64,000 nt of DNA from Gentiana macrophylla (GCA_026214975.1 CM047805.1:2294001-2358000), one strand, 5' to 3'. Counted from the stretch's first letter, positions 36,622-49,495 are shown. Notes: generated by a model from the sequence alone, not told the origin. Numbers and translations are program-made.

Positions 36622-37279
36622 TGTCTTGTTAAAGTGTCCCACATTGGGAACTTGTGGTTGTTTCACCCACCATATTAATAGATGGACTTCCCTCACCTCA
36701 CAACTTAGGTTTTGGGGATGAGACTCCTACTCTTATATGGGTTTCGGCCTATGTTTTCTACATGGTATCGGAGCCACCCTTTATTGTGCAAGTGTTGGGC
36801 CTATTTGTTGGCATTGTGTGCCCGGCCACACTTGAGGGGGCGTGTTAAAGTGTCCCACATTGGGAACTTGTGGTTGTTTCACCCACCATATTAAGAGATG
36901 GACTTCCCTCACCTCACAACCTAGGTTTTGGAGATGAGACTCCTACTCTTATATGGGCAACCAATTGGTGTTAGTAAATGCGCTACTATATTTCCTTATA
37001 TCACTTTTAACACGCCCCCTCAAATGTGGGCCTATAACAAGCCCGGGCCAACATGGCACACAAAGGCATAAAGGGCACACAAGGCCAACAAAGAGGCCCA
37101 ACACTTGCACAATATAATTGGGGAAAAAAATGTTGGAAGCAAGGATTGATCCCATGACATCCCGCTCTGATACCATATTAGGATCAAGCGCTTACCGTTG
37201 TACTAAAACCAATTGGTGTTAGTAAAGACGCTACTATATTTCCTTATATCACTTTTGGGCCTATGTTTTCTACATGTCT
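36622..37279 (+). mobile_element. TRIM element with a second, reversed TRIM in its 3' LTR
   Basis: Outer TRIM: LTR 36627-36762 (136 bp, TGTTAAAGTG..TTTTCTACA), tRNA-Met-like PBS TGGTATCGGAGCC at 36763, only 80 bp of interior, purine tract GAGGGGGCG, then LTR 2 from 36843, interrupted at 36957 and completed at 37257-37274. TSD TGTCT at 36622-36626 and 37275-37279. No coding capacity. Confidence 0.88.
36958..37256 (-). mobile_element. Reversed TRIM remnant
   Basis: On the minus strand: LTR (37256-37176), PBS TGGTATCAGAGC (37175-37164), interior 37163-37013 with the same GTGCAAGTGTTGGGCCT wording as the outer TRIM, then a truncated 3' LTR (37012-36958) missing about 36 bp. The right LTR also lacks its terminal four bases. 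No TSD; GGG flanks both junctions. Confidence 0.78.
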
Positions 37280-39399
37280 ATTGATAGTAATTTATTTTTG
37301 TTTACCTTATGATTAAAAAATGTGTTCTATTAACTTTTGTTAACGAGCTGAGTCGAACCGAGTATCAGTTGTTCAAATTATTGTTCGTTTAAGCCACGAA
37401 CTTGTTCGATCGTTTAATAAAATAAAATAAAAAATTTGCTATACTTTAGGGTAGTCGGTGCATGGAAACATCCTTCCATGTAAAGTCGAAGAAGATTTAG
37501 GCATACTCAACCTTATACTAGTTTATTATGAAACTGTAAAACCCCGATTTTTAAGAAGGGTAAAAGTGTAAATAGGAAATTTATTTATTTATTTCCTATT
37601 TTATGTTTTAACCTAATAAATTATTTAAAAAGGATTAATTAATTAAACGGATAATATCTATTATAAATATACAATATGTTTGTGGGTGCATCGTGTGTCA
37701 AAAACAAATAGGGGAAACGGCGGACGGCGGCAGCAAGGAGGGAAAATTCTATCCTAGGGACTCCCTACTAGGGAACTGTCTACGTGGCAGCATCTGGACC
37801 ACACAATTTCCACACATGGAGCACTGTGTATTCCACCTTAGAAGCTGTGTGGTCCGGATCCGCCACACGTAGGCGATTCTCTACTAGGAGTCCTACTGAT
37901 AGAAACGACCCAAACAAGGAGGTCTTCACCCATTGAATGAAACTCATGGCAATGGTTTAGAAAGGAAACATGGATGCATGTATGTGGTTATTGCTATCAT
38001 ATCAAGGTATCCAATATGGGGAAATAAGTCTTTGTGGGTGCGGCGTGTTCAAATGAGAAGCGAGAGAAGGTAATTATTTTGTTTGGTTTATATTCAAGGT
38101 GCTTAGGTTTTGTATCGATGTTAAACTTCCATGTTTGTTTGATTTTCTACATCACGAGGAGGACATGGAAGTAGGAGAGGCCGGATGAAATAAAAAGGGT
38201 ATGACCGAACCCTGGAGACAAAAAAAAGAAGAGAATACATAAAGTTTGGAAGAAAAGATTAAACAGAATTTTCAATCGCAAGGCCAATCCGATAATCTTT
38301 TCAAGATTCCGTAGTAGAGAAAAGTGATCACCGCGACGTAACACACTTTGCAAGACAACATTTCCCAATTTCGTAAGTTTTCAGTTTAGCCCTAGTTTTT
38401 CGTAATCGTCGAGTTCGATTCTTCAAAAATTCGTATCTTTTAATCCGTAGCTCTGTTTTTCTGCCATGAGTAGTCAAAACGATCGTCTTGGAGCGTAGAT
38501 CATTCTAAAAATATGTTCACAGCATTTAATTCAGGTAACATTCAGTTTTACACACACTTTCAATTCGGGTTTTCAAGGAAAATAGAATTTTTAGGTTTAC
38601 TTGTTGTTTAATTAGGTTACAAGTTAAAGGCTTAGAAGTTCAGCGTTTTCTTGAAGGTTTTGGATCGGTTTTGCTGGAAATTAAAGTGAGAGACTCTTCC
38701 TAATGAGTAATTATAGTTTTATAATGATAGGTTGAGTTTTGGTGAAATTTGGTGTTGTTTGGTGATAGAATTCATGCTAAGTTGTATTTAATGAGATGTA
38801 ATATGTTTTGGTATATTTGTGTTGAGTTTTCAATTTCTATTTTTTTATTCAATAACATTAATTAAACCTAAACAACCCTCAATTGAGTTTCTAATCTGTT
38901 TAGTTCCGACACCGGACGTACTCTTAAAGAGAGTTGAAGTTCGGGACCGTCGGAAAGCCATGAAAGGGCTTGTGCTTTGATGAACTAGAGTTCATCAATG
39001 TCTGTGTATGTGCTAGGCCTTGTCCGTGTCTAGTGATCTAGGAAAGAGAGTAGTGTATGTGAGGGAGCTTAATTGAAAACATTTAAGTGGCTAGTTAATT
39101 CACAATAATAATTACATAAGTGTAGTAAAAGATGAAACATCATTTATTCTCCGTTAGGCACTGATTTATATCGGCGATGTGATACGTTCAGTAAAAGCGA
39201 ACAACGCTGCTGGCCTATAAACAGCTGAATGGCAGTGGAGGAAATTCGCCGAACGTATACGCATACCGGGGATATCCCGGGACTATCGGTGCTATTCACC
39301 GTAGTTGACAAGTAAATCTCGTGGTGGAATTTTCATCATGCATAGTGCCCTTGAGTAATAATGTAACCAAGATAAGCTAAGCTAGAAATGTATAGTCAT
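37280..39399. other. Unassigned AT-rich DNA, continues at 48595
   Basis: No gene recognised. It holds a foldback MITE (37746-37904). TGTAAAACCCCGATTTTT at 37535 looks like an LTR start and 39160-39320 is GC-richer, but I found no matching end, PBS or duplication. The LARD-like element is inserted in this DNA. Confidence 0.5.
37746..37904. mobile_element. Foldback MITE
   Basis: Inverted arms of about 57 bp: TTCTATCCTAGGGACTCC... at the left and ...GAGTCCTACTGATAGAA at the right, meeting at GGACCACACA / TGTGTGGTCC, with a 40-bp centre. No clear TSD, so the superfamily is open. Confidence 0.7.
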
Positions 39400-39404
39400 G
39401 ACAT

Positions 39405-41225
39405 TGTTAGGTGTGATGCCCGAAAGACAATTTTGTAATTGTTTTATTTAATAAATGAAATGATATTGTTATTCATATTTATTATTCTCATATTCACCGA
39501 TGTGACAATAGTAATTACACTACGAAAACCCTAAAGTATATCGTTTATGTAATCACTTACTTTCGAGTGTATGGTATATACACGGGAGGATTGAGTTAGT
39601 AAAGATGTACTTAAAATACAATTAGCCCGTAGTGAAGTTAATCGAGAGTATCGGGTCTCTCCTTTAACGTGCTATTAATGCGCCCGAACACGATAGGTGT
39701 GATTGTCTTATCCGGACTTTCGGTTAAGAGAACCTAATGGGGCATTTATATATGATAGATATATCATATAGAAATTTGGACCGATTTGATTAGAGTTCTC
39801 GATATAATTCCGTGTCGAGAAGTCTTATCGAATCAATGGATGATCATATTTATGGATATATCTTAATCACGAGGTGATCACGATCAACCGCTTGAATCGG
39901 TATGAAGTTTGACTTGACGGTTAAGGATTACACCGAGTGCGTGGTGCGAATTACCCCATCTTGGCATTGTCTTTGGATTGAGTGAGTAGTACGTGTTATC
40001 ACAGATCGGAATCCATTCCTTCCATTTATGGAAGTAGATAAACGATTCCACTTATTTGTTAATCCTAGAAAGCGATCGATCCATGGAGTTCATATCACAG
40101 CGATTGATCACCGGTGAGTTGTATGAATTAATTGATCACTAGGGGTTAATGGTAAATAAGGATAAGAGGTTCTAAAAGGGTTAACGGTAACTTCCCGATT
40201 TAGAATGAGCGATCTATGGAGGATTAATCCATATGTAATGATTATATCAATGGACGCTTATTATTATTATTCGTGAGGAGATAAATATAATCTCATAATC
40301 GGAGGAGTGCGATCACGGGATTATGGTGGCATATTCTGTGATTGATTTATCGAATATAATTATTATTTATTTGATTTATCGGAGCCGTGATTATTAGTCC
40401 ATGGTCCCCGACGTGCCTCCTACAATAGCATAGCTATTCTCGGACGTCGAATCCTAATAATATTAATTTAGTTCTTGTTGGACTTTATTAAAACGATATG
40501 TGAATTAATTGTTTAGTGGACTATTAAATTAGTTGAAATTTAAATAATTAAATACGTGGAAAAGACATTTTCCATAATCTTTACCAATTAGTGTGTGTGG
40601 AAAAAATCATATTGACTAGGTCAATAATGAAGAATTTAAGCCCCTCATGTATTTTAGTCAACAAGAAATTAGTTTTCTTGTGATTAATAAGACATGTGCA
40701 TAAAATATTTATTGGATAAATATTTATGGTAAGAAATAAAGATAAAGATTATTCTAGATTTGTTCTAGAATATTTTGGGATTATCTTTTATTTAATAGGA
40801 TTATCATAATTGATTTTGTATTAATTATAAAATCCTTGGGGCTTAAGTTTTACTCTCTATATAAAGAGAGTTATAAAAGCCCAAACAACACACATAATTT
40901 CGACTTCACCTCTTAGAGAGGAGAAGGAAAATTTCGGCCAAAGGGAGTCGAGGGAAAATCTTGGAGATTTTTCCGGGTAGCATATCGGAAGGGTTCGAGT
41001 CGAAATTTCCTTCCACCGGGAGTTGCTTGGATCACGCGTCACGGAAGATCGTGGTGCTCTTCACGCTTTCCTTCGTTCATCCTATTGCGGTTCTTCAACT
41101 TGGATTTTGAGATCCAAGAGGTATGATCTACAACCCCTTGTAGATATAGATCTAGATTATTTTATTACGTGTAGTTTATAGATCTAGATCCATAAATCGT
41201 TTCGCTGCGGATGGTATTACTAATG
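39405..41225 (+). repeat. 5' LTR of the LARD-like element
   Basis: TGTTAGGTGTGATGCC ... GGATGGTATTACTAA. TATA box TATATAAAG at about 40858-40866, followed by AACAACACACA, a likely transcript start zone. Confidence 0.93.
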
Positions 41226-41227
41226 AT

Positions 41228-41242
41228 TGGTATCGAGTCGCC
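41228..41242 (+). other. Primer-binding site of the LARD-like element, altered tRNA-Met type
   Basis: TGGTATCGAGTCGCC; relative to TGGTATCAGAG two bases are missing. Position directly after the LTR supports the call. Confidence 0.8.
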
Positions 41243-44200
41243 ATGGTGATCTATATTTATACGTATAAAATATTAGATCTAGGAGTAGTAAAACATGTAG
41301 ATTTTTGTCCCAATTTTTAAATGGGGCGCATGCATGATTATTTTTATGCTTATGAATGTCGTGGTTGAAGAGATGGATTGGGGTTGGCATCTGTTTATTT
41401 ACCGTTAGATCTATTGTAAACTCATATAAACGATGAAAATTCGTCCATATGAGTATAGGAAATTATGTAATTCTTTTTTTATTGCAATTTTAATTTCCAG
41501 AAAATAGATCTGTTTAGTAGCTGTTTAGTTATTTCGTGTTTCCCGTTGATCGAACCGTTGAAACGAAGATCCCTCCGGTCAGAATCAAGATTAGAAGATG
41601 ATGATCAACTCCACAAATTTTAGCGTCGATCAGAGTCCGTTTCGATATCCGTTTGATGCTGCGAAGAGGCTGCTGTAACAGAAAAACGCAGGATTCACAG
41701 AAACACTATCTGTGACTTTCTCGATTTTCTGGGAGAGTTTGGACCGTTGAAAAGAAAATCCGACCGTTCAGATTTATCAAATGTGAGTTTTGGACGCACC
41801 ATAAAAATTTCAGGTTGATCGGGATTCATCTCAATTCCCGATCTGCCTCAGGAAGTCCTTGATGCAGTGCAGTCAAAGTCAGATTCAGCAGCAAGTTTGG
41901 AGGTTTACTGGAGAAAATTGGTAAGTCAAAGCACCGATCCAACCGTCCATATTGAAGTTCAAGGAGTGAAGATAAGATCTGGAAGGTTTCGTCCCGATCC
42001 GAGTTCGTTTACTATGCCGATCGTCAAAGAGTTCGAACAGCTGCAGATTTAGTTAGAAAGTAGTAAACCCTAGTTAGGGTTTTGGTTTTATTTTCTAATA
42101 GATTGAGATACGAAGTGCCAACGATCCATCTCGGTGTTTAAATTTTCCATAATTTATTTTTATGTGTTTGATCATAAAATAGATATAAAATCGAATTGCC
42201 ATGACATGCATCATATCATAAATCCACTCCATGCATACATGTAGAATTTTAATTTTGGTAATTAAAATAGGCATGTATACAAACTCGTGTAATTAGTTGA
42301 AATTTAATTAATACGTGGTAATTAATTAATTTAGTAACTAATTAAAGATCCGAGGGCGGGTTATGAAATCGTTAGCCTTTGGTGTGTGTTCTCGGTGAAC
42401 CGCCTTAAAGTCGAAACGAGATCACGTTTTCAATTCGTAGTGTCTACGAGATTGAATGATGGTAAAAGAACAATAAATCTTGGATAAAAGCGGTTCGCCT
42501 TTAGGTTGGGTGGTCAAGCGAGCTTCGCTCAAACGACTTAACCCTCCTAGTGTGATGTATGCACGGGGTCCGGCAAGACTAAGCCAAACCGAGAGCGGAG
42601 GGTGATTCCTTCTAATCTCAATAGGGCTCTCTTGACCCGATTTCGTCCGATTGTCACATATGTTCCAACGAATAAGACGGGTAGGCTTGCCTCGTTACCG
42701 ACACCATTCGAATCCTTGATTTGATGTGCTTTTATGTTAACATCAAAAGGCGTGGTTAGTTAACCTACCACCACTTCCAAAATATTGAGTGGGAGCGGGG
42801 AGGCGGCGACCAACCCACGGCCTCTACTATAGATACAAGTAAGTGAGAGAAGGGTGGCGCCGAGGCGCTTTGATTTCGTCCCCCTAAGGATGGTGTTCGC
42901 CCCTATCAACATTCATGGCTTGGTCTCCGAAAGGATAGGATTTGGTACTCGTCGGGTCACCGACCTATCTAAGACGGCATACTCAAGGCGTACCTAAGAG
43001 ATCCGATATAGTAGGTCACACTCATCATGGGTATTTTTGGAAATATCTAGGCTGAAAAAAGGAAGGTAGTCAATGAATAAAGGGATGTTCGATTCTCGTG
43101 GGATGTTCGATTCTCACAAAGTTATTCATTGATGAGATTGTCTCGATTTAACCGTCATCTCTTTGACCTACCCTAAGCGGATCGAGATGCGAGGTTAAAA
43201 CCTTGGAATGGTAGAGTAGACTTAATTTTTAGTTTACAATTCCTAAAATTAATATAGTAGTGTTAAACTTGAATTAATTTATGTCATTTTATTTCTGACA
43301 TTATCCTTACTAAATTGCTTAAAAATTTATAATTGACTAGTATTGACTTCGTTAAAAAGTGGAAAGTAACTAGGACGTTGAACTAGTTAATCGATAATGC
43401 AATTAATTTTGAAAGAGATATTTTCTCTTAAGCCTTTTAAAAACCGGTGACATATAGGTATGTCACTAATGTCATTCTGTCAAGCGGAAGACAAACTTAG
43501 TTTAAAGGTGACTTTGGACTTTGAAATTCTTCTAGTGAATTTTGAGTATGTAGTAATTACACGAGTAATTTTCTAATTGAAAAATTGGAAAATCATGAAG
43601 TGTTACTAGTTGGACGATATTTGGAATCGATGAACTAGTGGGAGCTTTATGATTTGTTGTTTTTTCTAGAAAAGTGTGGCGACTACACACATAACCGTTC
43701 TAATTGAAAACCGGAAAGTCATGAAATGTTGCTAGTTAGGCGATATTTGGAATCGATGAACTAGTGGGAGTTTCTATGATTTGTTGTTTTTCCGGAAACA
43801 ATAGAACTATGTACGAAAGATTTTCTAATCGAAAAATCGGAAATTCATAAAAATAAAGCATTGCTCGTTAGGCGGTATTTGGAACCGATAAACTAGTGGG
43901 AGCTTTAATGTCATGATTTGTTGTTTTTTCGGTATATTAGAAAATCCGAGAAGTCTCGACGAGTAACACTCGAAATAGACATCCCACGGTTCAAAAGTAG
44001 TGTCTACTCAAACGAAACATTTGGTTCAAGACTCATTTCCATTCACGGAAAGTCAAGAATGGGTGAATATGTCTAAAAGTGTTAGCCACCTAAGGCGAGA
44101 AAACTTTAAGGTGAACGAAAATTAATTAGCGAAAATCATAGGATAAGGAAAGTGATTTTGGATCACCAACCTATGAATCCTTGGTGATTTTCTCGAGCTA

Positions 44201-46769
44201 AGTTCTTTGGAAGAACAAGGTAGCAGTGCATTCAACGATTAAAAGAGTAAACAACGGGCAATTAATTTTAGCTAGAATAGTGGGAGTGAAATAAGGAAAT
44301 GAATCTCGGGTTCAATCCTTGGATATCGCGGAAAATTTATTTTTTACATTTAAGATTCGTTGGAGCGAATGGATTTACCTTCTATTCGATAATTTGTTTG
44401 TCGTATAGAAAGTGAATATACCATTTGTAGTACGAATCCAAGACTCGGACTTTTGTTTGATAAAGTCAAAACCACTTAGAGCTCGCTTTGAAATATGTAT
44501 ATAAAACACATCTTAAGAACTATTAAGAGCAATTGGTTTCTATATTTAGATAAACGCTTCTTCATATTCCATAGTTAGTGCATAGTCCCTAAAAGACAAG
44601 ACTCAAGGCGGCTCGGGGTGATTCCTTTCTCTCGACCTGGTTATATTGTCTCAAAGGTTCAATGACTAAGTTTCCTTTCAATCGGGAAAGGATAATGGAT
44701 ATAAAGAAGTAACATAGCTTGTTCACGGCGACCTTCGAGTCGATGAAAGATACAAGCTAGTAGGAGCTTCAGTAGTGACTTCTTGTCGATAACTATTCGA
44801 ACACTCCGCCGAGTTTATCCAAAATATTTTGAGGTTTCTCTGTTTTCAACATGAGAGATAGAGTATTCTATACTCGTAAATGGGCCATCACATAGTCCTT
44901 GGGGTGATGCTCGGCTTTGCCTCATAGTGAAATGCTTTCACTAAGTGAGAAACCGTTAAATTGCCTTACATAGATTTGGATGTGCTACAATACACTGCAT
45001 AACTCAATAAAGATATTAGAAGCGAAATAACGGTTTACATTGAAATGTAAGACCGAGAAGTCTACCTAGAATATGCTTTGGAATTTACGGATAAGGTGTG
45101 GACTCGGTTCACCCCACTTCCATAAATATAAGCATTTAGCACACGGTGCTTGAAGGTAGGTCTGGAAATTTCGCAAACACGTTCGGTCAGTGACCAATCG
45201 TTCTATATCTTGTAGCATTGAGAAAAAGGTTTGTTATAAGATTCATGAAATCGGGAAGGGACAGTTATACTGTTGCGTCCTTTCTGATAGAGTCTATGAA
45301 CAGTAAAACCTTAAACCTTGCAGTACGTTTACTCAAGGTAGTTACTAACTGATTAAAATCAGACCACATCCAACATCGGTTGTTGGTGATAACACTACAT
45401 ACTACTAAACTAGATCATAATTTCGATCCACCCAGAATGTAGTGAGAGTATGGTTTATCCATTACCCATTACGGGTTCGGCGGACTTTATAGTCTGAGGA
45501 TCGATTGATGACCTATGGCTCTTTTGTGAGCAGTATAGGATTCTGATAATAGAGGTTGGTTTAATAGCCATAACCCTGTGAATGGAGTTCGGTACTCCAA
45601 TTCTGTTCATGCTCTTGTAGAACCACCTGAGCGTCTCAGGCCCAGTGGGAGTAATTGGATCTACATGGAAAAGAGTAGAATGAGTTCGGTATTGCATGAT
45701 TTCGTTCAAAAGCAGAAAATAGGGGTGATTCCCTGAGACTTTCTTGCCAAACAAACGGAGTCTGGATTCATTCGAAACAGAAGGGTATTGACTTATGAAC
45801 TTATGACAGGATGACTGTCAAGGCTTATGTCCTTTGTGGATAAAAGGCAAACCTCTCGGTCATTGGAAGTCATATATTTCTACAATATGTGGATTTGACC
45901 AGAATATTGATGAGTCTTTTGTAGACTGGATATCAATTTTAGTGCAGTAGTGAATATATAAATTAGTGTTTGTGAAGGATAAACCTTGCACCAGTTGGAA
46001 TCAACATGGGTGTGTTATCTAAAGTCGAATCGACGATACCACAATTCTCCGCAATGAGATTTGGACAACATTCTTAAGAGTTTGACTCGGTCGAATTCAT
46101 TAGAATCGATCCTTTGGTTTCCCATCCATCTTATTGGTTAAGATGATGCATCTGTGTATGCAACATTCAACGAGGAAGTTCTACCCTATGCCTCGGGAAT
46201 GACTCTCTAAATCTTCGGATCAAGAGAAATGGGATAGATTCTCTTTCTAGTAAGAGATGGTCGGGTTATTGAGCGTCAATTTTGAGCGAATCTTAGATTC
46301 GGCGGTTAACAAAGCAAGTTTAGTATGTCCTTTAGTATCTTGAAGAGAACGAGGAACAATATGCGGACATATTCATGTGTGAACCTGGATATGTGTGATA
46401 CATCGATTTTGACTTTAAGTCGATTGAGGATGATCGTTAAGTCGATCTCGGGCTCGATGTTTACTCGGTACCACATGATTTGATGGACCGGTAACGTTCG
46501 ATTCTACGGATCGTCTCGAGCCGACAAACGACTAATCATTAAGACCCATGACATTTAGATGTAGGTACTCCCGAGTCAACGACCTATCCTACGACGGCAT
46601 ACTCGGAGTGTATTTTGGAATCAAATGGTTATGACATGCTTAGTGGGTACTAGAATACGGGATGAGTCTCCATTGCTTTAGAGCAAGTGGGAGATGTAGT
46701 TTGTTGTATTTTAAATAATAGGGTGTGCTCTAAAACAATTAATCACATGCTTTCGTGCAAGTGGGAGAT
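41243..46769 (+). other. Non-coding interior of the LARD-like element
   Basis: No coding region. Structured parts: an inverted repeat with an internal duplication (43073-43133), three tandem copies of a unit of roughly 130 bp (43565-43935), and a CACCGACCTATC..GACGGCATACTC module present at 42955-43010 and again at 46570-46625. Two AAGTGGGAGAT tracts occur near the end (46690 and 46760); the second borders the LTR. Confidence 0.75.
43565..43935 (+). repeat. Three tandem units in the LARD interior
   Basis: Units start near 43565, 43703 and 43825. Each carries GAAAA..GGAAA.TCATGAA, a CGATATTTGGAATCGAT-type word, AACTAGTGGGAG and ATGATTTGTTGTTTTT. Similar in order but not identical. Confidence 0.85.
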
Positions 46770-48589
46770 TGTTAGGTGTGATGCCGAAAGACAATTTTGT
46801 AATTGTTTTATTTAATAAATGAAATGATATTGTTATTCATATTTATTATTCTCATATTCACCGATGTGACAATAGTAATTACACTACTGAAAACCCTAAA
46901 GTATATCGTTTATGTAATCACTTAACTCGGTGTATGGTATATACACGGGAGGATTGAGTTAGTAAAGATGTACTTAAAATACAATTAGCCCGTAGTGAAG
47001 TTAATCGAGAGTATCGGGTCTCTCCTTTAACGTGCTATTAATGCGCGAGAACACAATAGGTGTGATTGTCTTATCCGGACTTTCGGTTAAGAGAACCTAA
47101 TGGGGCATTTATATATGATAGATATATCATATAGAAATTTGGACCGATTTGATTAGAGTTCTCGATATAATTCCGTAATCGAGAAGTCTTATCGAATCAA
47201 TGGATGATCATATTTATGGATATATCTTAATCACGAGGTGATCTGGTCCAAGCGCTTGAATCGGTATGAAGTTTGACTTGACGGTTAAGGATTACGAGAG
47301 TCGTGGTCCGAATTACCCCATCTTAGCATTGTCTTTGGATTGAGTGAGTAGTACGTGTTATCACAGATACGGAATCCATTCCTTCCATTTATGGAAGTAG
47401 ATGAAACGATCCCTTATTTGTTAATCTGAAAGCGATCGATCCATGGAGTTCATATCACTGCGATTGATCACCGGTGAGTTGTATGAATTAATTGATCACT
47501 AGGGGTTAATGGTAAATAGGATAAGAGGTTCTAAAAAAGGGTTAACGGTAACTTCCCGATTTAGAATGAGCGATCTATGGAGGATTAATCCATATGTAAT
47601 GATTATATCAATGGACGCTTATTATTATTCTCGTGAGGAGATAAATATAATCTCATAATCGGAGGAGTGCGATCACGGGATTATGGTGGCATATTCTGTG
47701 ATTGATTTATCGAATATAATTATTATTTATTTGATTTATCGAGCCGTGATTATTAGTCCATGTGGTCCCCGACGTGCCTCACAATATAGCATAGCTATTC
47801 TCGGACGTCGAATCTAATAATATTAATTTAGTTCTTGTTGGACTTTATTAAAACGATATGTGAATTAATTGTTTAGTGGACTATTAAATTAGTTGGGCTA
47901 AATAATTAAATACGTGGAAAAGACATTTTCCATAATCTTGGCCCAATTAGTGTGTGTGGAAAAAAATCATATTGACTAGGTCAATAATGAAGAATTTCGC
48001 CCCTCATGTATTTTAGTCAACAAGAAATTAGTTTTCTTGTGATTAATAAGACATGTGCATAAAATATTTATTGGATAAATATTTATGGTAAGAAAATAAA
48101 GATAAAGATTATTCTAGATTTGTTCTAGAATATTTTGGGATTATCTTTTATTTAATAGGATTATCATAATTGATTTTGTATTAATTATAAAATCCTTGGG
48201 GCTTAAGTTTTACTCTCCTATATAAAGAGAGTTCTCCCAAGCCAAACAACACACATAAATTTCGACTTCACCTCTTAGAGAGGAGAAGGAAAATTTCGGC
48301 CAAGGGGAGTCAAGGGGAAAATCTTGGAGATTTTTCCGGGTAGCATATCGGAAGGGTTCGAGTCGAGAATTTCCTTCCACCGGGAGTTGCTTGGATCACA
48401 CGTACGGAAGATCGTGGTGCTCTTCACGCTTTCCTTCGTTCATCCTATTGCGGTTCTTCAACTTGGATTTTGAGATCCAAGAGGTATGATCTACAACCCC
48501 CTTGTAGATATAGATCTAGTTATTTTATTACGTGTAGTTTATAGATCTAGATCCATAAATCGTTTCCGCTGCGGATGGTATTACTAACA
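46770..48589 (+). repeat. 3' LTR of the LARD-like element
   Basis: 1820 bp. Same as the 5' LTR except for about 25 small differences, many at GGCC- or CG-rich points. TATATAAAG at about 48220. Ends TTACTAACA before GACAT. Confidence 0.93.
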
Positions 48590-48594
48590 GACAT

Positions 48595-49012
48595 GTTGAT
48601 GGACATGAAGTGAACCCTAGATTGAGTCGGTATCATAAAGATAATTTAATAATAATCACAATAATAACCTTTTGTTGTAGAACTTAGTTATTCATTAGCT
48701 TCTCACTTTTACTAAGTACTTTGTACTTACCTCCTTTGCATTTTCCTTTGTATGCATTGTGGGGTGAAAAGACGAACAGGCTAACCATGAGTTTGTTGAG
48801 GACTACGAGGAAGACTTTCGACGATGCTTTGTTTTACTTATATTTCTAGATTTTGTAGACAAGTTGTACTTTCAAGACACAGTACTTTGTAATCTTTGGA
48901 GAATCGTTGTTGTAAGTTAATTATTTCCATCTTAATAATGGTTACTTTCTATTCATAGTAGCATTTATGGTTTTACCCGAGTCTTTTGGGCTTCCGTTTG
49001 CTTTTATTTGAT
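48595..49012. other. Unassigned flank of the LARD-like element
   Basis: Continuation of 37280-39399. No ORF or repeat recognised. Confidence 0.5.
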
Positions 49013-49017
49013 ACGAC

Positions 49018-49495
49018 TAAAGAAAAACAGAATAGGCAGACAGAAGAAAAGCCTCTTGTGTTTTATTGAATGATTATTCAAATATTACAATGCTTACTCC
49101 TTTATATAGGAGATAAACTGAGATAAAAATAAATTCAAAATAATAAACTAAATTCAAAATAATTAAAACTAAAGATAATTTTTTATCTTATACTAATTTA
49201 TTTAAACCATAACATTATCTATAACAATAACAATCATATCTATCATTTTGGCATTTATCCATCAATTTGACTTTTATGATTGTTATTGTTATAGATAATG
49301 TTATGGTTTAAATAAATTAGTATAAGATAAAAAATTATCTTTAGTTTTAATTATTTTGAATTTAGTTTATTATTTTGAATTTATTTTTATCTCAGTTTAT
49401 CTCCTATATAAAGTAGTAAGCATTGTAATATTTGAATAATCATTCAATAAAACACAAGAGGCTTTTCTTCTGTCTGCCTATTCTGTTTTTCTTTA
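49018..49495. repeat. 220-bp-arm LTR palindrome
   Basis: Left arm is an LTR in reverse lacking about 13 bases of its 5' end. Right arm is a forward LTR lacking its first 51 bases. The single mismatch (AAAGTAG against AAAGGAG) shows the reversed arm agrees with the far-right LTR. TATATAAAG is present in each copy. Confidence 0.95.

Larger units (their letters stand above)
39400..48594 (+). mobile_element. LARD-like LTR retrotransposon without coding capacity
   Basis: LTRs 39405-41225 and 46770-48589, TSD GACAT at 39400-39404 and 48590-48594, a tRNA-Met-like PBS at 41228, and the copia-style purine tract AAGTGGGAGAT before the 3' LTR. The 5.5-kb interior has no ORF above 100 codons in either strand and no recognisable gag, protease, RT or integrase residue pattern. 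Long LTRs plus a long non-coding interior fit a LARD mobilised by a copia-type partner. Near-identical LTRs suggest recent movement. Confidence 0.92.

Noticed and set aside
37535..37560. TGTAAAACCCCGATTTTT as the start of another LTR
   Set aside because: No matching end, second copy, PBS or duplication found on either side, including after the LARD.
41867..42052. ORF in the LARD interior
   Set aside because: Short, isolated, no family resemblance; expected by chance in 5.5 kb.
45455..45754. 99-codon minus ORF in the LARD interior
   Set aside because: No motif of gag or pol and no neighbours in frame.
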